Shown here: piece by piece, positions 27,050-40,009 of the stretch
Layout: each line of letters starts with the position of its first letter
How positions within the stretch are numbered: position 1 is the stretch's first letter
Source of the DNA: Embiotoca jacksoni
Taxonomy: Eukaryota > Chordata > Actinopteri > Embiotocidae
Direction: 5' to 3'
NCBI GenBank assembly: GCA_022577435.1
Contig: JAKOON010000009.1
Coordinates: 9,768,911 to 9,832,910, forward strand
Length of the DNA: 64,000 nucleotides
Made by a program: the position numbers and the translations under genes
The notes under the pieces: generated by a model
What the model was told of the DNA's origin: nothing
Database searches by the model: none
Seen by the model: only the letters and a program-made list of their open reading frames with translations

Positions 27050-27310
27050 ACTGTGACAAAAGGAGAGAGAAGGAGAGAAGAAAAAAAAAAGGAGACTGGG
27101 GAGTGATAGAAGAATTAAAAGGGAGTCTGGCGAGGGAGAGGATGGTTGGAGAATAGGGGTAAAAGAGGGCACCGAAATTAGATGAGATGAACAATGAACA
27201 GGAAAGGAGGATGACAAAGCAAAGAAAAGACAGCAGAGGAAGAAGAGAGCAGTGCAAAAGAGGAAGGATAAGATGGAGAGCAGGTGGAGGATGAAGAAGA
27301 GACAGACAAT
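27050..27310 (+). repeat. Purine-rich tract
   Basis: About 260 bp in which the plus strand is overwhelmingly A and G (GGAGAGAGAAGGAGAGAAG and similar), following a pyrimidine-rich stretch at 26873-26940. No reading frame of note. Confidence 0.8.
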
Positions 27311-30300
27311 TAGAGGTACTGGAGAATAATAGGAGAATATTGGTGGAGCAGGATTTTAAAAGACTGAGCCAAATCTAGAGGCACATTTTAGATAATGAAA
27401 AAGAAAAATAAAAAGACGTTGGAGAGTGAGACAGATCTCCTCACTATCTTGAAGTCTCCTTAATTGGTGTTTGTGTTGGTGGTACTGAGGGTGAACGGAG
27501 CTCCCAGACTGCAGGAATATCTGGCCTCTACTACTGGAGGACAGGATGTTTCATTCCTTCTAAAAAATTGATGACAGTGGAAAGTGAAAGAAATAAGATC
27601 TTGTCACATACAATAAGAGCTGTGATTATTTTTTTCTGTAACATTTTGTCTGAGGATTTTTGGCATCATTGGAAAAATAAATCCATAATAACCTTTCAAC
27701 ATACTGGAATTCAAGTTGTCTGAGAAAACACTAGACTTCTGCACCTCCTTTTAGCTCTGTAATTAGGCCTTAGAACATCTGGGTTCTTGTCTTGATATAA
27801 GTCAATGTAAAACATTAAAAGTCAGTTAGATATGGGTTTTTCATTTACTTCATGGCACTAACATTAGCTTCATTATCTAGCTAGTTACAGCTGATAAAAT
27901 TCGCCAGCAACAGCCGTCTTTTCGGACGGTAAAATCAATGGTTTCTGGCTCGAAAGTAGAAGATTGCTTCTGTCTACTAGCCATGGATAAATCATTTAAC
28001 TAAATAGTTCCCAGACTGTGAGTGAGTGAGCTACTTGTGGCATGCAAGACTGCACCAGGAGGTACCCTGCTGAAAGGCCGAAAAATTGCACTCTATCTAA
28101 GCCCAAGTTCAAAACATTGTCATCTAATTTCATTTTATTACAGAAAGTTATTACATATCACAGTTCGATGATGTCAAAATAAGTCGTTAATCATTTCAAT
28201 ATTTTAAAAATGTAGACGCAGAGTGACATGATGTTACCTTTGACATAGAATAAAGCTAATGTTGGCTTGATGCAGTTGGGTTTGGACTACTCTGAAATGT
28301 ACAAGATCCAAAAAACATGTTAGTATCTCCATTGGAAAGTAGTACTTTGGAAATTTTGTTTGAAATTAACAGAATAAAATTGCAAAAGAAGCACAAGTTT
28401 GTCATCAATAATGTCTCTTTCAGTCTGGAGATCTTTCTTTTTATGCACAGTTGGATGATGTGAAGTCCAGGGGTCTATAATCTGATTATGGGATTATCAT
28501 AATTTAGCACACCAGGATATCTGCTCAGTCATTTCAAATGTTGACCCACACTTTAGGAATATTTCTGTTGCGTTTATTCTAAATTCACTTTCATCTGGCC
28601 ATCTATCAGTTAATGTCACCATGCTGATGAAGTTGTAAAGTCTTTGTGTTACCTTTTTTCAGTATCACAGCAACAAATGACCTCCCGCTGCTCATCATGC
28701 TGAGGAATTATTCTCCGAGCTGTGTCGAGTGACAAAAGAATAAATACCTGGAATAATCCACAAGGAGGATAATATCTGTAATTAAAGGCATAACAGTGAC
28801 TGGTGTGTCATTTTTACATACACAGTTTTGGCAGTTTTTTTGTTTTGCGTGTGCGCCTCAGTCACTTCAGTGGTGAAGTAAGAGTGAGCGGGACGAATCT
28901 GAATTTAAGATGTCAGATTATTCCAAACCAATGTGCCTGAGGATGATGTAAAACCGGGAGACGGAGACGACGGGCTGCCTAAAATTATATTGTACACATG
29001 CAAAAATAACACACAGAGGCACAAAGATCACCACACATTCTCATACACACATATACTGTATGTATTGAAATGTAAAATATTTTTTCTCATCTAAAAAGAA
29101 GCAGCTATAATGATTTTTTTTGATTTTTTTTTAATTTTTTTTTAACTGAAATCCTGGTCACAGATGGTTCAGAAATTGCATTTTCCATGCCTGTGTGATG
29201 CACCTCAGCAGGTGGGTTATCACTTTTTTTCGCTCCTCTCCTCCCACTGCTGTGGGATATGGAGAGAAAAGTGATGGTGTAGTCAGACAGCTAGAGGCGC
29301 TCTAATTAGGCTGGTTAGGCTAACTGGTTGAATAGCAGTATTTGAAGGCTCAAACAAAGAGGGTTTATTCTCTTGTGGATTGATAGTTTTTCTGTTTACG
29401 CACCTTTTTGCATGTGTTCTGCCACCGTCATACTTAGACGTGCCTTTGTGTATTTAATCATCTGTATTTCTGCTGTTTGTACACTGTAAAGTTTTCCTGT
29501 GCTCATCAACAGGCAGCAAGCATTTCTGTGCAAGTCCAGGCTGTTACGGTCTTCTCCCCAAGGCTGCACTCTCCCTCCGTCTTCCAACCCCCCTCTTGCT
29601 GCCTTATGTAAGGGTCTATAACTCAGGTCAGCCACAGACAGACCTCTCATTCGGACGGGGATCACAGACATCTTTTTTTCCCTCCTCTCTCTTCCTCTCT
29701 ATTTTTCTCCCTGGCTCTGTGCCTTACTTGGCAGAAAGGGAAGTGTTAAACCATATGCACATCTGTATGACTGAATATGTATTTGCATGCTATGTATCAA
29801 TGAATGTGCCTGTTCTTTGCCGGGTATTGTGCATTGTACAGATTCGATTTGTGAACCTGTGTGCTTATCAGTGCGACACACAAAACCGTAATTGACTGCA
29901 GGATGGGTGTGTGCGGGGGAGGGAAGGCTTCCCCGCTGTTCACCAGGTGACCATGTAAGGCCCAACTCGAAGTCAGCTACAACACAACAACAGATGGGTT
30001 GACAATACAGCATCGTCCCTGGGCCACTAATCAAGTGTTTCATCCCGAGGTGTGAGCTACTGTTAAAATCTACTTTCTTCAAGGAAAGAAAACAGAACAC
30101 ACTACTTCACACTGACTGTTAAATATTTACAAAATATTGTATAAAAGATTGCAATTCCTCCTTAAAAACGTTTACATTCACCTTCTCTATGCCTTGTTGC
30201 CAAAATATATTCGAAACTTATCACGTTAACAAAATAGCAAGACGTTTGGTGTAGTAGCCACAATTCTCTCTTGGCCTAAAATATTCTGTTCTCAAAACGT

Positions 30301-32059
30301 GAAAAATTGCTTTGATTTAGAGGTAAGAATGGATGTAACATGAAGCTATAGGGACACAGTTATATATTTTCAGACAGCGGAATAGGACCACGTAATCATG
30401 ATGCCGCAGCTGCACTGTAACACCCCGGGACATACATTACCGAGTACGTGCTGCTGCACCAGGCCTTGAGCAAAAGAAAGCGTAATAGTGAAATAATTAT
30501 GGGTAAATGCAATCGAAGAGGGGGGTACAGTTTGGAGTAACTCGTGCCACAGGCAGGTCTGTGTGTGAACGGGTGTTTGTGCGAGATGTTGCATCACCGC
30601 TGTGCGAATGCTCTTTGTATCGTACTCTCCCCTGGCCAAGATTAGGCTTTTACAATTCATGCTGGGGTAACAGGAGGGCTCATCACGGCTGCAGATGAAT
30701 GAGGGTGTGAAAGAGAGCGAAGAGCAACAAAAGAGGGATGAAGAGATTATGCAAAAAAAATATGCAGTGATAGAGAATATCTTGGGCTTGGGAAAAGCAG
30801 AGAGAAGTTGCTGATAGTTATTGATACCTCTGTCGGGGTGTAAGGAAAGCACCCTAGAAATGTTAAGTATAAGAGCTCAGCGCAGTACACTTAAAGACTC
30901 TGTACTGCAATTTCCATTTCAATGACATTTGATGTCACTGCAATCAGAGTACAGAAGCCTGTATGTGTATATTTTCTACACAAGGCAAGTATGAGTACAG
31001 TTCCTTAACAAGGGAACCTCAGTTTGAAATACATCCAACTATATCCACTGCTTGAAATCGATATCCTCATCACAAATCCTCCGCAGCATGTTTAGATTTG
31101 GCTTTTTCTGTTGTTCTATTCAAAATTGAAATGTATTTTCCCTTTAATTAAGTGATTTTAGTAAGTAGACCCCTGTTTGCTCAGTCTTGATTTGAGAGCC
31201 TGTCTTGATTTGAGGGCCTGGATGAGGTTGTGTGGATAGATTCACACATATGAACACCTCACCTGACAGTGCTGTTGTTGTTGGTATATAAATCTGTGTT
31301 TGAGTAACTTTAAGTTATTAGTCTGCTGGAAGAAGCTATTTGGTACTGAGATCTTGCTATGCTGTGATACTAAACTGCATAGTGCTGAGGGTTTATTATG
31401 TTTACATTCATAGCCTTTTCTTTAAAAAAAAAAATAACAATAATAATAAAAATTAGGAGAGAATTTATTTATTTTATAATTTATTTGTTAGAATTATAGC
31501 TTTGGCCACTTTTTTGCTGCTCCCACATTCACAATAAACACAAGTACACTTAACCCACACAGATGATCTCGGTCTCTGCCTCTGCTTTCCTCTATCATCA
31601 CAGTATGACAGTAGAGCAGCTCTTGTTGACGTGAAGGAATCACATTTGTATAGATTCATACAATAGTTACATTATCCCACTATGGCTGAGTCTTAACCAG
31701 ACACACATTCCCACCACGCCCTGTAGTTGGAAGCTTCTTTGTTGTTGTCGAGCTGTGCAGGTATCCAATGAGGACGCTAAATAGAGGGAAAGGTTGGTGA
31801 TCATACGGGTTAAAAAAAAAAAAAAAAAGACAAAATCAGTTGTTTATCATTCTGTGTGTATGAACACTTGCCATATGTGTGTGTATATATAGATGTGTTC
31901 AGGTTTATTTTATCTCGATATTTTATTTATACTGTACCTTTGAACTTCAGTCTTATTCTATTTCTACTCTATTTTAAAGTGTTCTATTTCTGTCATATTT
32001 AAGAGTGGTGTTTTTCTTTTGGGAGCAGAAGGAAGCCATAAAAACTTTCTAGTGTGTCA

Positions 32060-32122
32060 ACACTAAAAAATTTCCCCTCGGGGATTAATAAAGTAACTAC
32101 CTAACCTAACCTAACCTAACAC
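32060..32122 (+). mobile_element. LINE/SINE 3' end with CCTAA tail
   Basis: AATTTCCCCTCGGGGATTAA followed by TAAAGTAACTACCTAACC is the same 3' terminal signature as at 10220 and 39090. Here the tail has become (CCTAA)n. Sequence from about 31900 may belong to the same element's 3' UTR, but the 5' limit cannot be set. Confidence 0.65.
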
Positions 32123-35100
32123 GCACATGGCTAAATAAAAGAACCGCAAATCTCTGAAATCAGGAAGGAACCGATGAAAAGCTTTCTACGCTAACATAGC
32201 AAACCTACAAAGATTCAAAATATTCAAAAGTAGAATTTGAGTTTGATTAAGATCTTAATAAAAAAAATTAGCAAATTATGTGGGGTGTCTTAGAAATAAA
32301 CTCCAGTTTTACACACTACATTTTCACCATAAATCTTCTATATGATATGTTTTTACCTCTCTTCTGAGTTGACACTCTTTTGATATTGTTGTGAAATAAA
32401 AAATGTTAAATGTCATTTTACACAGTTTGGGAAGGAGATCAAAGAAACAGTCTTTGTGAGAGGTGAGCCAAGATGACATATGGCTATAAAATATAAGCTA
32501 ACAGTTACAATAATGGTAATAGTGTCAAAGGGTTTCTTGAGATGTTTTTTTTGTTTTCTCTCTATCTTGCTGTAAAAGGTTTGACATTAATAATAAAATC
32601 TCATACTGTCTCTCAAACAATAATCATACACACCATACTGTATATACAGATCTCGGCGTTAAAACTCAAACCCTCCTCAAAAGCCCTTTTGATTCATTCC
32701 AGGTTTTCCCGGTTTGCAAAACAACCTTCCTGATTAGATCAACTTTTAATAATAAAACAACCATGTTGCACATATGTCACAACACCTGCTTGAGATTTTA
32801 CACCTTGCGATTAATGTCATCTAACATTTATTAGTTCCTCTAAATTAAAAAAACAAAAAACGTCCATACAGTGCTTGTACACGCATTCTGGCTCGAGCAC
32901 TGATAAAAAAAAAAAAATGGATCAAAGGGAACACGTGTGTGGGCATGTTATTCATAGTGTGGCAACTGTATTATGTATAAAAACACGTGTTCTGAGCTAA
33001 CGGCATATTCATGCACAATGAGGCTCAAGAGTCTGCAGATCTTCTTTGACTCGTCGTGTTCTTCCAGGTTTACATGAGCTGTAGACATTTGTTTAAAGAC
33101 CAGGAATGTTTTATTTTGTGAAGGTCATTAATATACAGTATGCAACGTCTCCGCTTGAGACTTTGCACATCTCTTTCCATAGTTTTTTTTGTTGTTTTGT
33201 TTTGCATTTGAATGCTCATATCATCCGACAATGTGCATACGCTTCACTGGTCTCGTGCTGTGTTTGCTGCTGTCTTTGCTCTGCTTGTGTAACTCCACAG
33301 TGTTTCACTGTCTCTCGCTGGATTGTTATAAAACTCCTATGCTAGCAGAAGCAACTATTCGACTCTGAATTTGTTTAAATCTTGAAGGAGATACTAACAA
33401 CGGGATGTGCTATGATTTGTATAGTCTGCGCTGCAAAGCTAAGTTATTATTTATCACGTACAGTGTACTGTGTCCTGACAGCTTTTTTAGCCTAACTGTG
33501 TTTGTGTTGCGGATAGTGCCGACTTTCTGCAAGTTTGGCTCACAGCCTCGGGTGCATGTCATACCACATCTCTATCTTCTGTATATCTCTTTTCACTTTC
33601 TTCTGCTTAGTCAAAAAAAAAAAAAAAAAGGAAAGAGTGAATAGGTCATTCTTGAGTGACGTCTTCACTGAACACTGGCAGTGGGATCTGCTGATGTAAG
33701 GCTGTATCTGCTGCGGTAAAGGGAAAAGAGGAGAATCCTGCATAATGCATCAAAGCCTGCATGAATGTTCTCAAAATCGAAAACATTTTTACCCCCAAAA
33801 ACAAACAGTGTGTGCGTGAGTCTAAAACACGTGTGCATATTGGGTGCGAATATCTATGTGTGCAACTCTTCATGTTCAAACATGGTGTTTACTTACAAAC
33901 TGTTTTAAGACATGAGGCTGACCATTGTAATCCAGCTGCAGTGTCACATTGAAGCTTTTGCTACTCGACAGCATCCCAGGTTGTACGAAATGCTGGAGGG
34001 CCTGTGCACTCTGGAGTGTTTTTGTTGTGTATTTGAGTCACCGCGGTCTTCCGGAGATTTGAACGGCTTCTCTCGCTGTGAGGATCACACTGGCCAGGTT
34101 TCCTAATTTAGAGGCTACCGCCGTGTCATTCGCACATTAGCCGTTGTTAAAAAGACACACCACCCTTATCGGTGTGAATGAAGCTACCTTCAAGGCAAGC
34201 AATTAACCTGTTGGAAAATGCCTCTTATCATCAGTTTTTCTTCCTCTCCTCCTCTTCATCAGCTCACACTGTCTCTATTAGGAGTTCAGACGTTTCTGTG
34301 ACGTAAGAATTTTCAATGGTGAGGAAGGTCCTTTTTGATCTACTTTCAACAGTACCGCATGACATCACTGGACTATATGTGAAAAGTCTTTGTGAAGGTG
34401 ATCATTTGTAAATGCTCCAGCATAGTTTGATTCCTCGTTGTCAGTTGCTGAGAGCCCATTGGCTGATCACTGATTTATCTGGCAGGCCGGAAAGTGTCTT
34501 TCTCCTGTATTTAATTCAAAGCTCATTGAAGAATATTGGAGATGTAATTTTTTATCATTCATTAAGAAACATTTCATCCCTGTTTGAAATGATGTGTTTA
34601 GCTGCATTTGAATGGCAAATGAAGCAAGACTGGAACTGCAAAATTTAGATTAGCCCAAGAATGAAATTTCCACATATTAGGTAACATCCTTTATCACCCA
34701 TGTCTCAAACATTAGTTCCGCTGGGTTCTCAATATAAACGTGTGGTATGTCTGCATCCTTATAGGAAGTGCAGCCAGATGCAGTCAGCTAAAACTGTATC
34801 AGTGAGCCTGAAGAGGGCTCATGTGGGCTGTACATTTAGTAGTTTTTGAACAGATTGTGCAGGGTGGGTAGTGTGACAGGCTTGTGAGGAGCTGGGAGAC
34901 CTATGAAAAGATGTAGACCTCCCTTTCCCCCTCCTCTCTCTGTGTGATGGATGGCCCGCCTGTTTGACAATGTACTGTCAGGTGCTGTCAGATAAAACAA
35001 GCCGCTCTGTCTCTCATTGCCTTTATCTGTCACCAGTTATGAAGACTGGTTCAGGGCCGCAGAACCGTAATAGTCACATTATGTGGTTCACTTGGAACTG

Positions 35101-35504
35101 AAGGTCACTTAAGGTCAATTTAAGGTCTACCAACGAGAACAAAGGCTGACAAAATCAAACATGGCACTCATCTGTAGCCATCCATGTGTTACTTTCATGG
35201 TATAGTGTATTCTCTAATATTTATTTGTTCCTGGAATACATGTCAAACACAATAAGATATATAAGATATAACTGTTTTCCTAACCTAAATTTAATGATTG
35301 GCGTTAATGTACATTTGTAAGGTCTGCAGATGCATTCACTGGACATGTTGGATATATATCTGGCCCCTGCTGGTGTCAACTTTGCCTGTGTGTTGTGTCT
35401 GCATGCTAATGTGCACATGAGGTATATTGCATCTGAACATTTAAATGGGCCACATGTCTTGCAGCAATGGAAATGTTTTCTAAATGTCTAAATATATACA
35501 CAAG

Positions 35505-35511
<7 letters not shown>

Positions 35512-35560
<49 letters not shown>
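35512..35560 (+). repeat. (CA)n microsatellite
   Basis: A perfect CA tract bordered by ATATAT on both sides. Confidence 0.96.
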
Positions 35561-35568
<8 letters not shown>

Positions 35569-35932
35569 TATATATATATATACACATTCCATAGCTAGAG
35601 TACATTTTCTCATATCGGTCACTGCTGCTTCAGGCTCATATTCCCACAACATTCAGATTTTTAACTTTGTACCTTCACATTCGCAGAGCAAAACAAGCAT
35701 GCAGACTTGGCCAAACATCGCAGAGCTGACCGGTATGAGAGCAGCTGTTCACTGTGTGTCTATGTGCAGCCAAAAGACCCAGAATGGTGGCTGAATATCA
35801 CTCCATGACCTTGGGAGTTGCATATGTCAGATCATTTGAAAGCCTTATACGGTTTCTCTTGCATCACTGATGTGTCAAGTCAGATTAAAAGTGGCAAAAC
35901 AATGAATGCACCTTCATGTGTCATGTTATGTA

Positions 35933-35934
<2 letters not shown>

Positions 35935-35988
<54 letters not shown>
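35935..35988 (+). repeat. (TG)n microsatellite
   Basis: A perfect TG tract, inverted relative to the CA tract about 375 bp upstream. Confidence 0.96.
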
Positions 35989-35989
<1 letters not shown>

Positions 35990-36779
35990 GTAGCTGTGAC
36001 TCAGCATCAGACGTACATATTAAATCAGATGAGACTCTTCAATTAAAGTTTCACTTCATTTAAGACTGAACACAACTTGATTTTTCACCAAGACTATATA
36101 TCTTTGGCCTCGCTAAGCCTTAAACAGCTGATATTGCTGGTGCTTTGATTACTTCTTAGCTGCAATTCGTTATTAGCCACCGATTTGTTAAATCTGCCTT
36201 TAAACTCTTCACATGATACAGAACAAGGCTGCATTTAAACCCCCTGCAGTGCATTTGGTGTAAAATTGCCAGAACTTTTGCATTCGAGCATCAGCAGCAT
36301 TCGAGGTGAGGAGAGACCAGAGCAGTATGTACAACCACAAATGCCTTGTTGGTTGTTAAACAAGTAGTTGTCTCGCATAACAACAAGTATACTTTCCTGA
36401 ATTGACAACTCCGCTAAACTAATTTGTCATTTAAAAAGTTCCTTTGTTGTTCTTGTTGTTGTCGTTAAGGTTTAGCTGTTTGTTGTCCTGGATTGTAATA
36501 AATCGTTTATCAGAGAATATAAAACACATAATGTTGTAACTTAAAATAGAATAAAGGGCATTTTTCGAGGAGCCCGACACATGTTCAGCCTTATTGAAAC
36601 ACACCAAGCAAGGTTAGGCTCACAATTACAGAAGTGAGCTTCACCCCTCTCACACATAATTGGTACATTCCTAATTTCAGAGTGCAGCCTTCTCTGCTGT
36701 GGATGTTCAGGCTGCTACTGTAGCTGACACCTCTGACTTGCTGCCACGCCTTGTCATGCCCCATTCACTCTGTCTATTA

Positions 36780-36825
36780 GTGTGTTGTGTTGTGTTGTGT
36801 TGTGTTGTGTTGTGTTGTGTTGTGT
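36780..36825 (+). repeat. (TGTGT)n pentanucleotide repeat
   Basis: About nine TGTGT units. Read on the minus strand they give an artificial TQHN repeat. Confidence 0.95.
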
Positions 36826-39086
36826 CTGCCCACATGTCTAAGCGATTTATGTCTCTACCTTTTTGCGTGACTAATTGACAGATAGTAAACCAGGTAAATG
36901 AAAACGGCAGCTCGTTTGTTTTTGCCACATTAGTTGGATGTGTTTGTATTTGGAGTCAGTCAAAAGGAATTACTCAGATCACTCAGGACTGTGCGATGGA
37001 CCATTACATTTGGTGTAGGGTCTCTGAAGCTGTATCGTTTAACATCTAATGAATCACATGATTTGTAATGAAACATGTTCTATCCTCTGGTGGTTTTCAG
37101 ACTGTGAATGACTAAGCAGGAAGCAAGAAGCCCACCTACAGAGCTTTTGCTTACATGTTGGCGTGCAGTTGCCTGGTTACACGGGAAGTTAAAAAAAAAA
37201 ATGGTTTGTTGTGTGTTTTCACTTAAACTCAAATGAAATGATGGTTACAGAAGGAAAAAAGAGAGAAGAACCTTGATGTGTGCTGTCATGAATCATGCGG
37301 ATGATGCAAATATTTATCAAGCTCCCACCTTAAAAGAAGTGCCCCCATATTTATCTTCAAAACACTTCTTCAAGCATAAAACGGGTTTGAAGTGTGACTA
37401 AATGTTGCCACTCACTATTTCTAACATAACTTTATAGTCAGTTATATAGACTAGCAGAAGCAGGCAACTACTACTCAACATGATCCTGCAGTATTCTTAG
37501 TGTAGTACTGTAATCATTTGCTCTCAATGAGGCCCCTCATTAGATACCCGTCATTTACTGTGGCTGCTGCTTCATTGCAGACACTCAATTGATTACAAAC
37601 CAGTGGAAACTAGTTTTTGCTTGCTTGCCAGCTGCGAGTGCTTGGCAGATAAAGTAACAACTGTATTTGTACATCACGACACTGCCACATTAGTGGGGAC
37701 AAATTCACTGCAAATGTTTGTGATGGAGATTTGTGTTTTATGAGAAAGGAAGCGAAGACTTCTGTCCAAAAATGGACACACAGTAGTGCAGTTGTATTGT
37801 CAGTTTTAATCTGCTGTACTAAGCTATTAAACGGATTTTATTTTATGTTTGGGGACTATATTTTCATTTGCCACTAACAGTCACATCTGACACAGTACTC
37901 ACTCTTGAGATAGTTTGCATACATCACCTCCAATCAAGGTGTTCAATACCAATGAGTACTTTTAATTAATACTCTGTGTCTCTGTAGTTCCAGCGCACAT
38001 TTTCTGTTCAAAGTTGTGTTCACTGAGTACACAGATGAACATGTCTCTACTTCTGAAATATCAAAATATAGATTTTTTTTTTTTATTATTATTATTTTTT
38101 TTTATTGACAAAGTAAAAAATAAAAATCACAAACCATGAAGAACTAAAGTGTCCTCTGTTGTTGTAATGTCAAGGAAAGTGTGGAAACTGTGGTAACTCT
38201 ATTCAACACCCACGCTGCATACAGTGCACAGTGCAGCCTACTTGGCAACACAACCCTCTGCAGTATCTTTAGTGCTGCTGTCTTAAACACAACTGTGAAA
38301 CCATTTCAAAAGCAATACTCACAATATTCACATTATCAAATGAAAATGTTAATATGTCATATTAGCCACACATTTTCCAAATCATATTCTGTTCTTGGGA
38401 CACACACCTTGTTTAATCTGAATCTTACACAAAAGTTCAGACAGGTTTTTGCATGTACGTTGGAAGAAAGTAAAGCCAGCAGCTAATGTGAAACACTTTG
38501 ACAAACCTTTTTAATATTGCAGAAAGCTACTGTATGGGTTTGTTCTTTAAAATGTCACCCTGTTCAACAGAGAAAGTGGTTTCACAATTTGGACCCTTGG
38601 ACCCCCAAGGCAAGAGTTCTTAACAAAACAATTCTGTGCTGCGATAATATTGAACTAGTTAAAGGCTGTGGGAGACTTAAAATTAGATTTAAATTTGTCA
38701 TAGTGATGTGCAAATGCATCTAACACATATAGTAACATAATGATTTTGTCATTCTTGAGCTCAGATACTTAAATTTGACGATACTGTGTTTTTTATTTTT
38801 TTTTTGAAGGTCCCACATTGTTGAAATTTAGATTTCCATTTATTTTTTTTTATAATATGCAGGTATAGGTGCTATATAAATAGATATGGTCCACAGAGGA
38901 ATACATAGCGTATTCTCAGCAACAAGGCTGTTTGGACTTCCTTAGGTTTGTGATGTCACAAACTTAAGGTGATGTCATATATCCACCTTCAGCACGGCTC
39001 ACTGTTTTATATTATATTCTTTTATGAGGAGCAAAAGACTGACTGGTTATTCCCTCGCAGAGCTAGTAAACTAAAAAAAAAAAAAA

Positions 39087-39300
<214 letters not shown>

Positions 39301-39937
39301 AAAGACCAAAGAAAACCTGTGGTTGCGTCTGTCCGAAAACAGTTGGCTAATCAGAAGATTAGCCAATATCAATGTGCTTTAAAGACACACACTGTTATTG
39401 GTAGAGCTGCAGACAGGAGATGTAAAGCTATATAGAGATGTTTTTTGGTACCTAAAACCTCAAAAATATATTTTTATGGACAGCAAGACAGCAACTAAAA
39501 CACTGGAAAAATGTGAAACATGGGACCTGTAAATAAACAATACAATAGACCAAACATTCTCCCAGCTCCACAGGCCTTTGTTGCTATGGACTTAACAGCT
39601 GATGTATTGCAGTCTGCCAAGACTGGACAGAAACCTCATGAAGCTGCCGCTGCTGCGGTCCAACAAACAGAGTGAGAGCAGACTGGTGGTATTGACTGGA
39701 AAGAAGAGATAGACCTGTAGAAATGAGACCTGTAGAAACCGATGCCCCCTGTGTGTATGTGGGGGTAGCCGTGGCGATAAATGAGCAAATGGGTCTGTGT
39801 GTATAGCTCTGCATGTGTAGCTTATCCAATAAAGTAACTCAGACTATCAGCAGCCAATAAAGACTTTACATAACACTACTTGTGCTATCTATCTAATTGT
39901 GATGGGTGTGTGCATGTGCAGGAGAGAAAATGAAGCG

Positions 39938-39941
<4 letters not shown>

Positions 39942-40004
<63 letters not shown>
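39942..40004 (+). repeat. (TG)n microsatellite, 63 bp
   Basis: A perfect tract. Confidence 0.96.

Positions 40005-40009
<5 letters not shown>

Noticed and set aside
29396..30100. Overlapping open frames of 90-133 codons on both strands
   Set aside because: No recognisable domains, no splice-supported limits, and both strands equally open; no support for a gene.
30370..30852. 160-codon minus-strand open frame
   Set aside because: There is no family motif, composition is unlike the certain exons, and no splice-bounded context; taken as chance.
32098..32122. Telomere-like CCTAACCTAACC repeat
   Set aside because: The unit is the pentamer CCTAA, not the vertebrate hexamer CCCTAA, and it directly follows a LINE-type 3' end, so it is an element tail.
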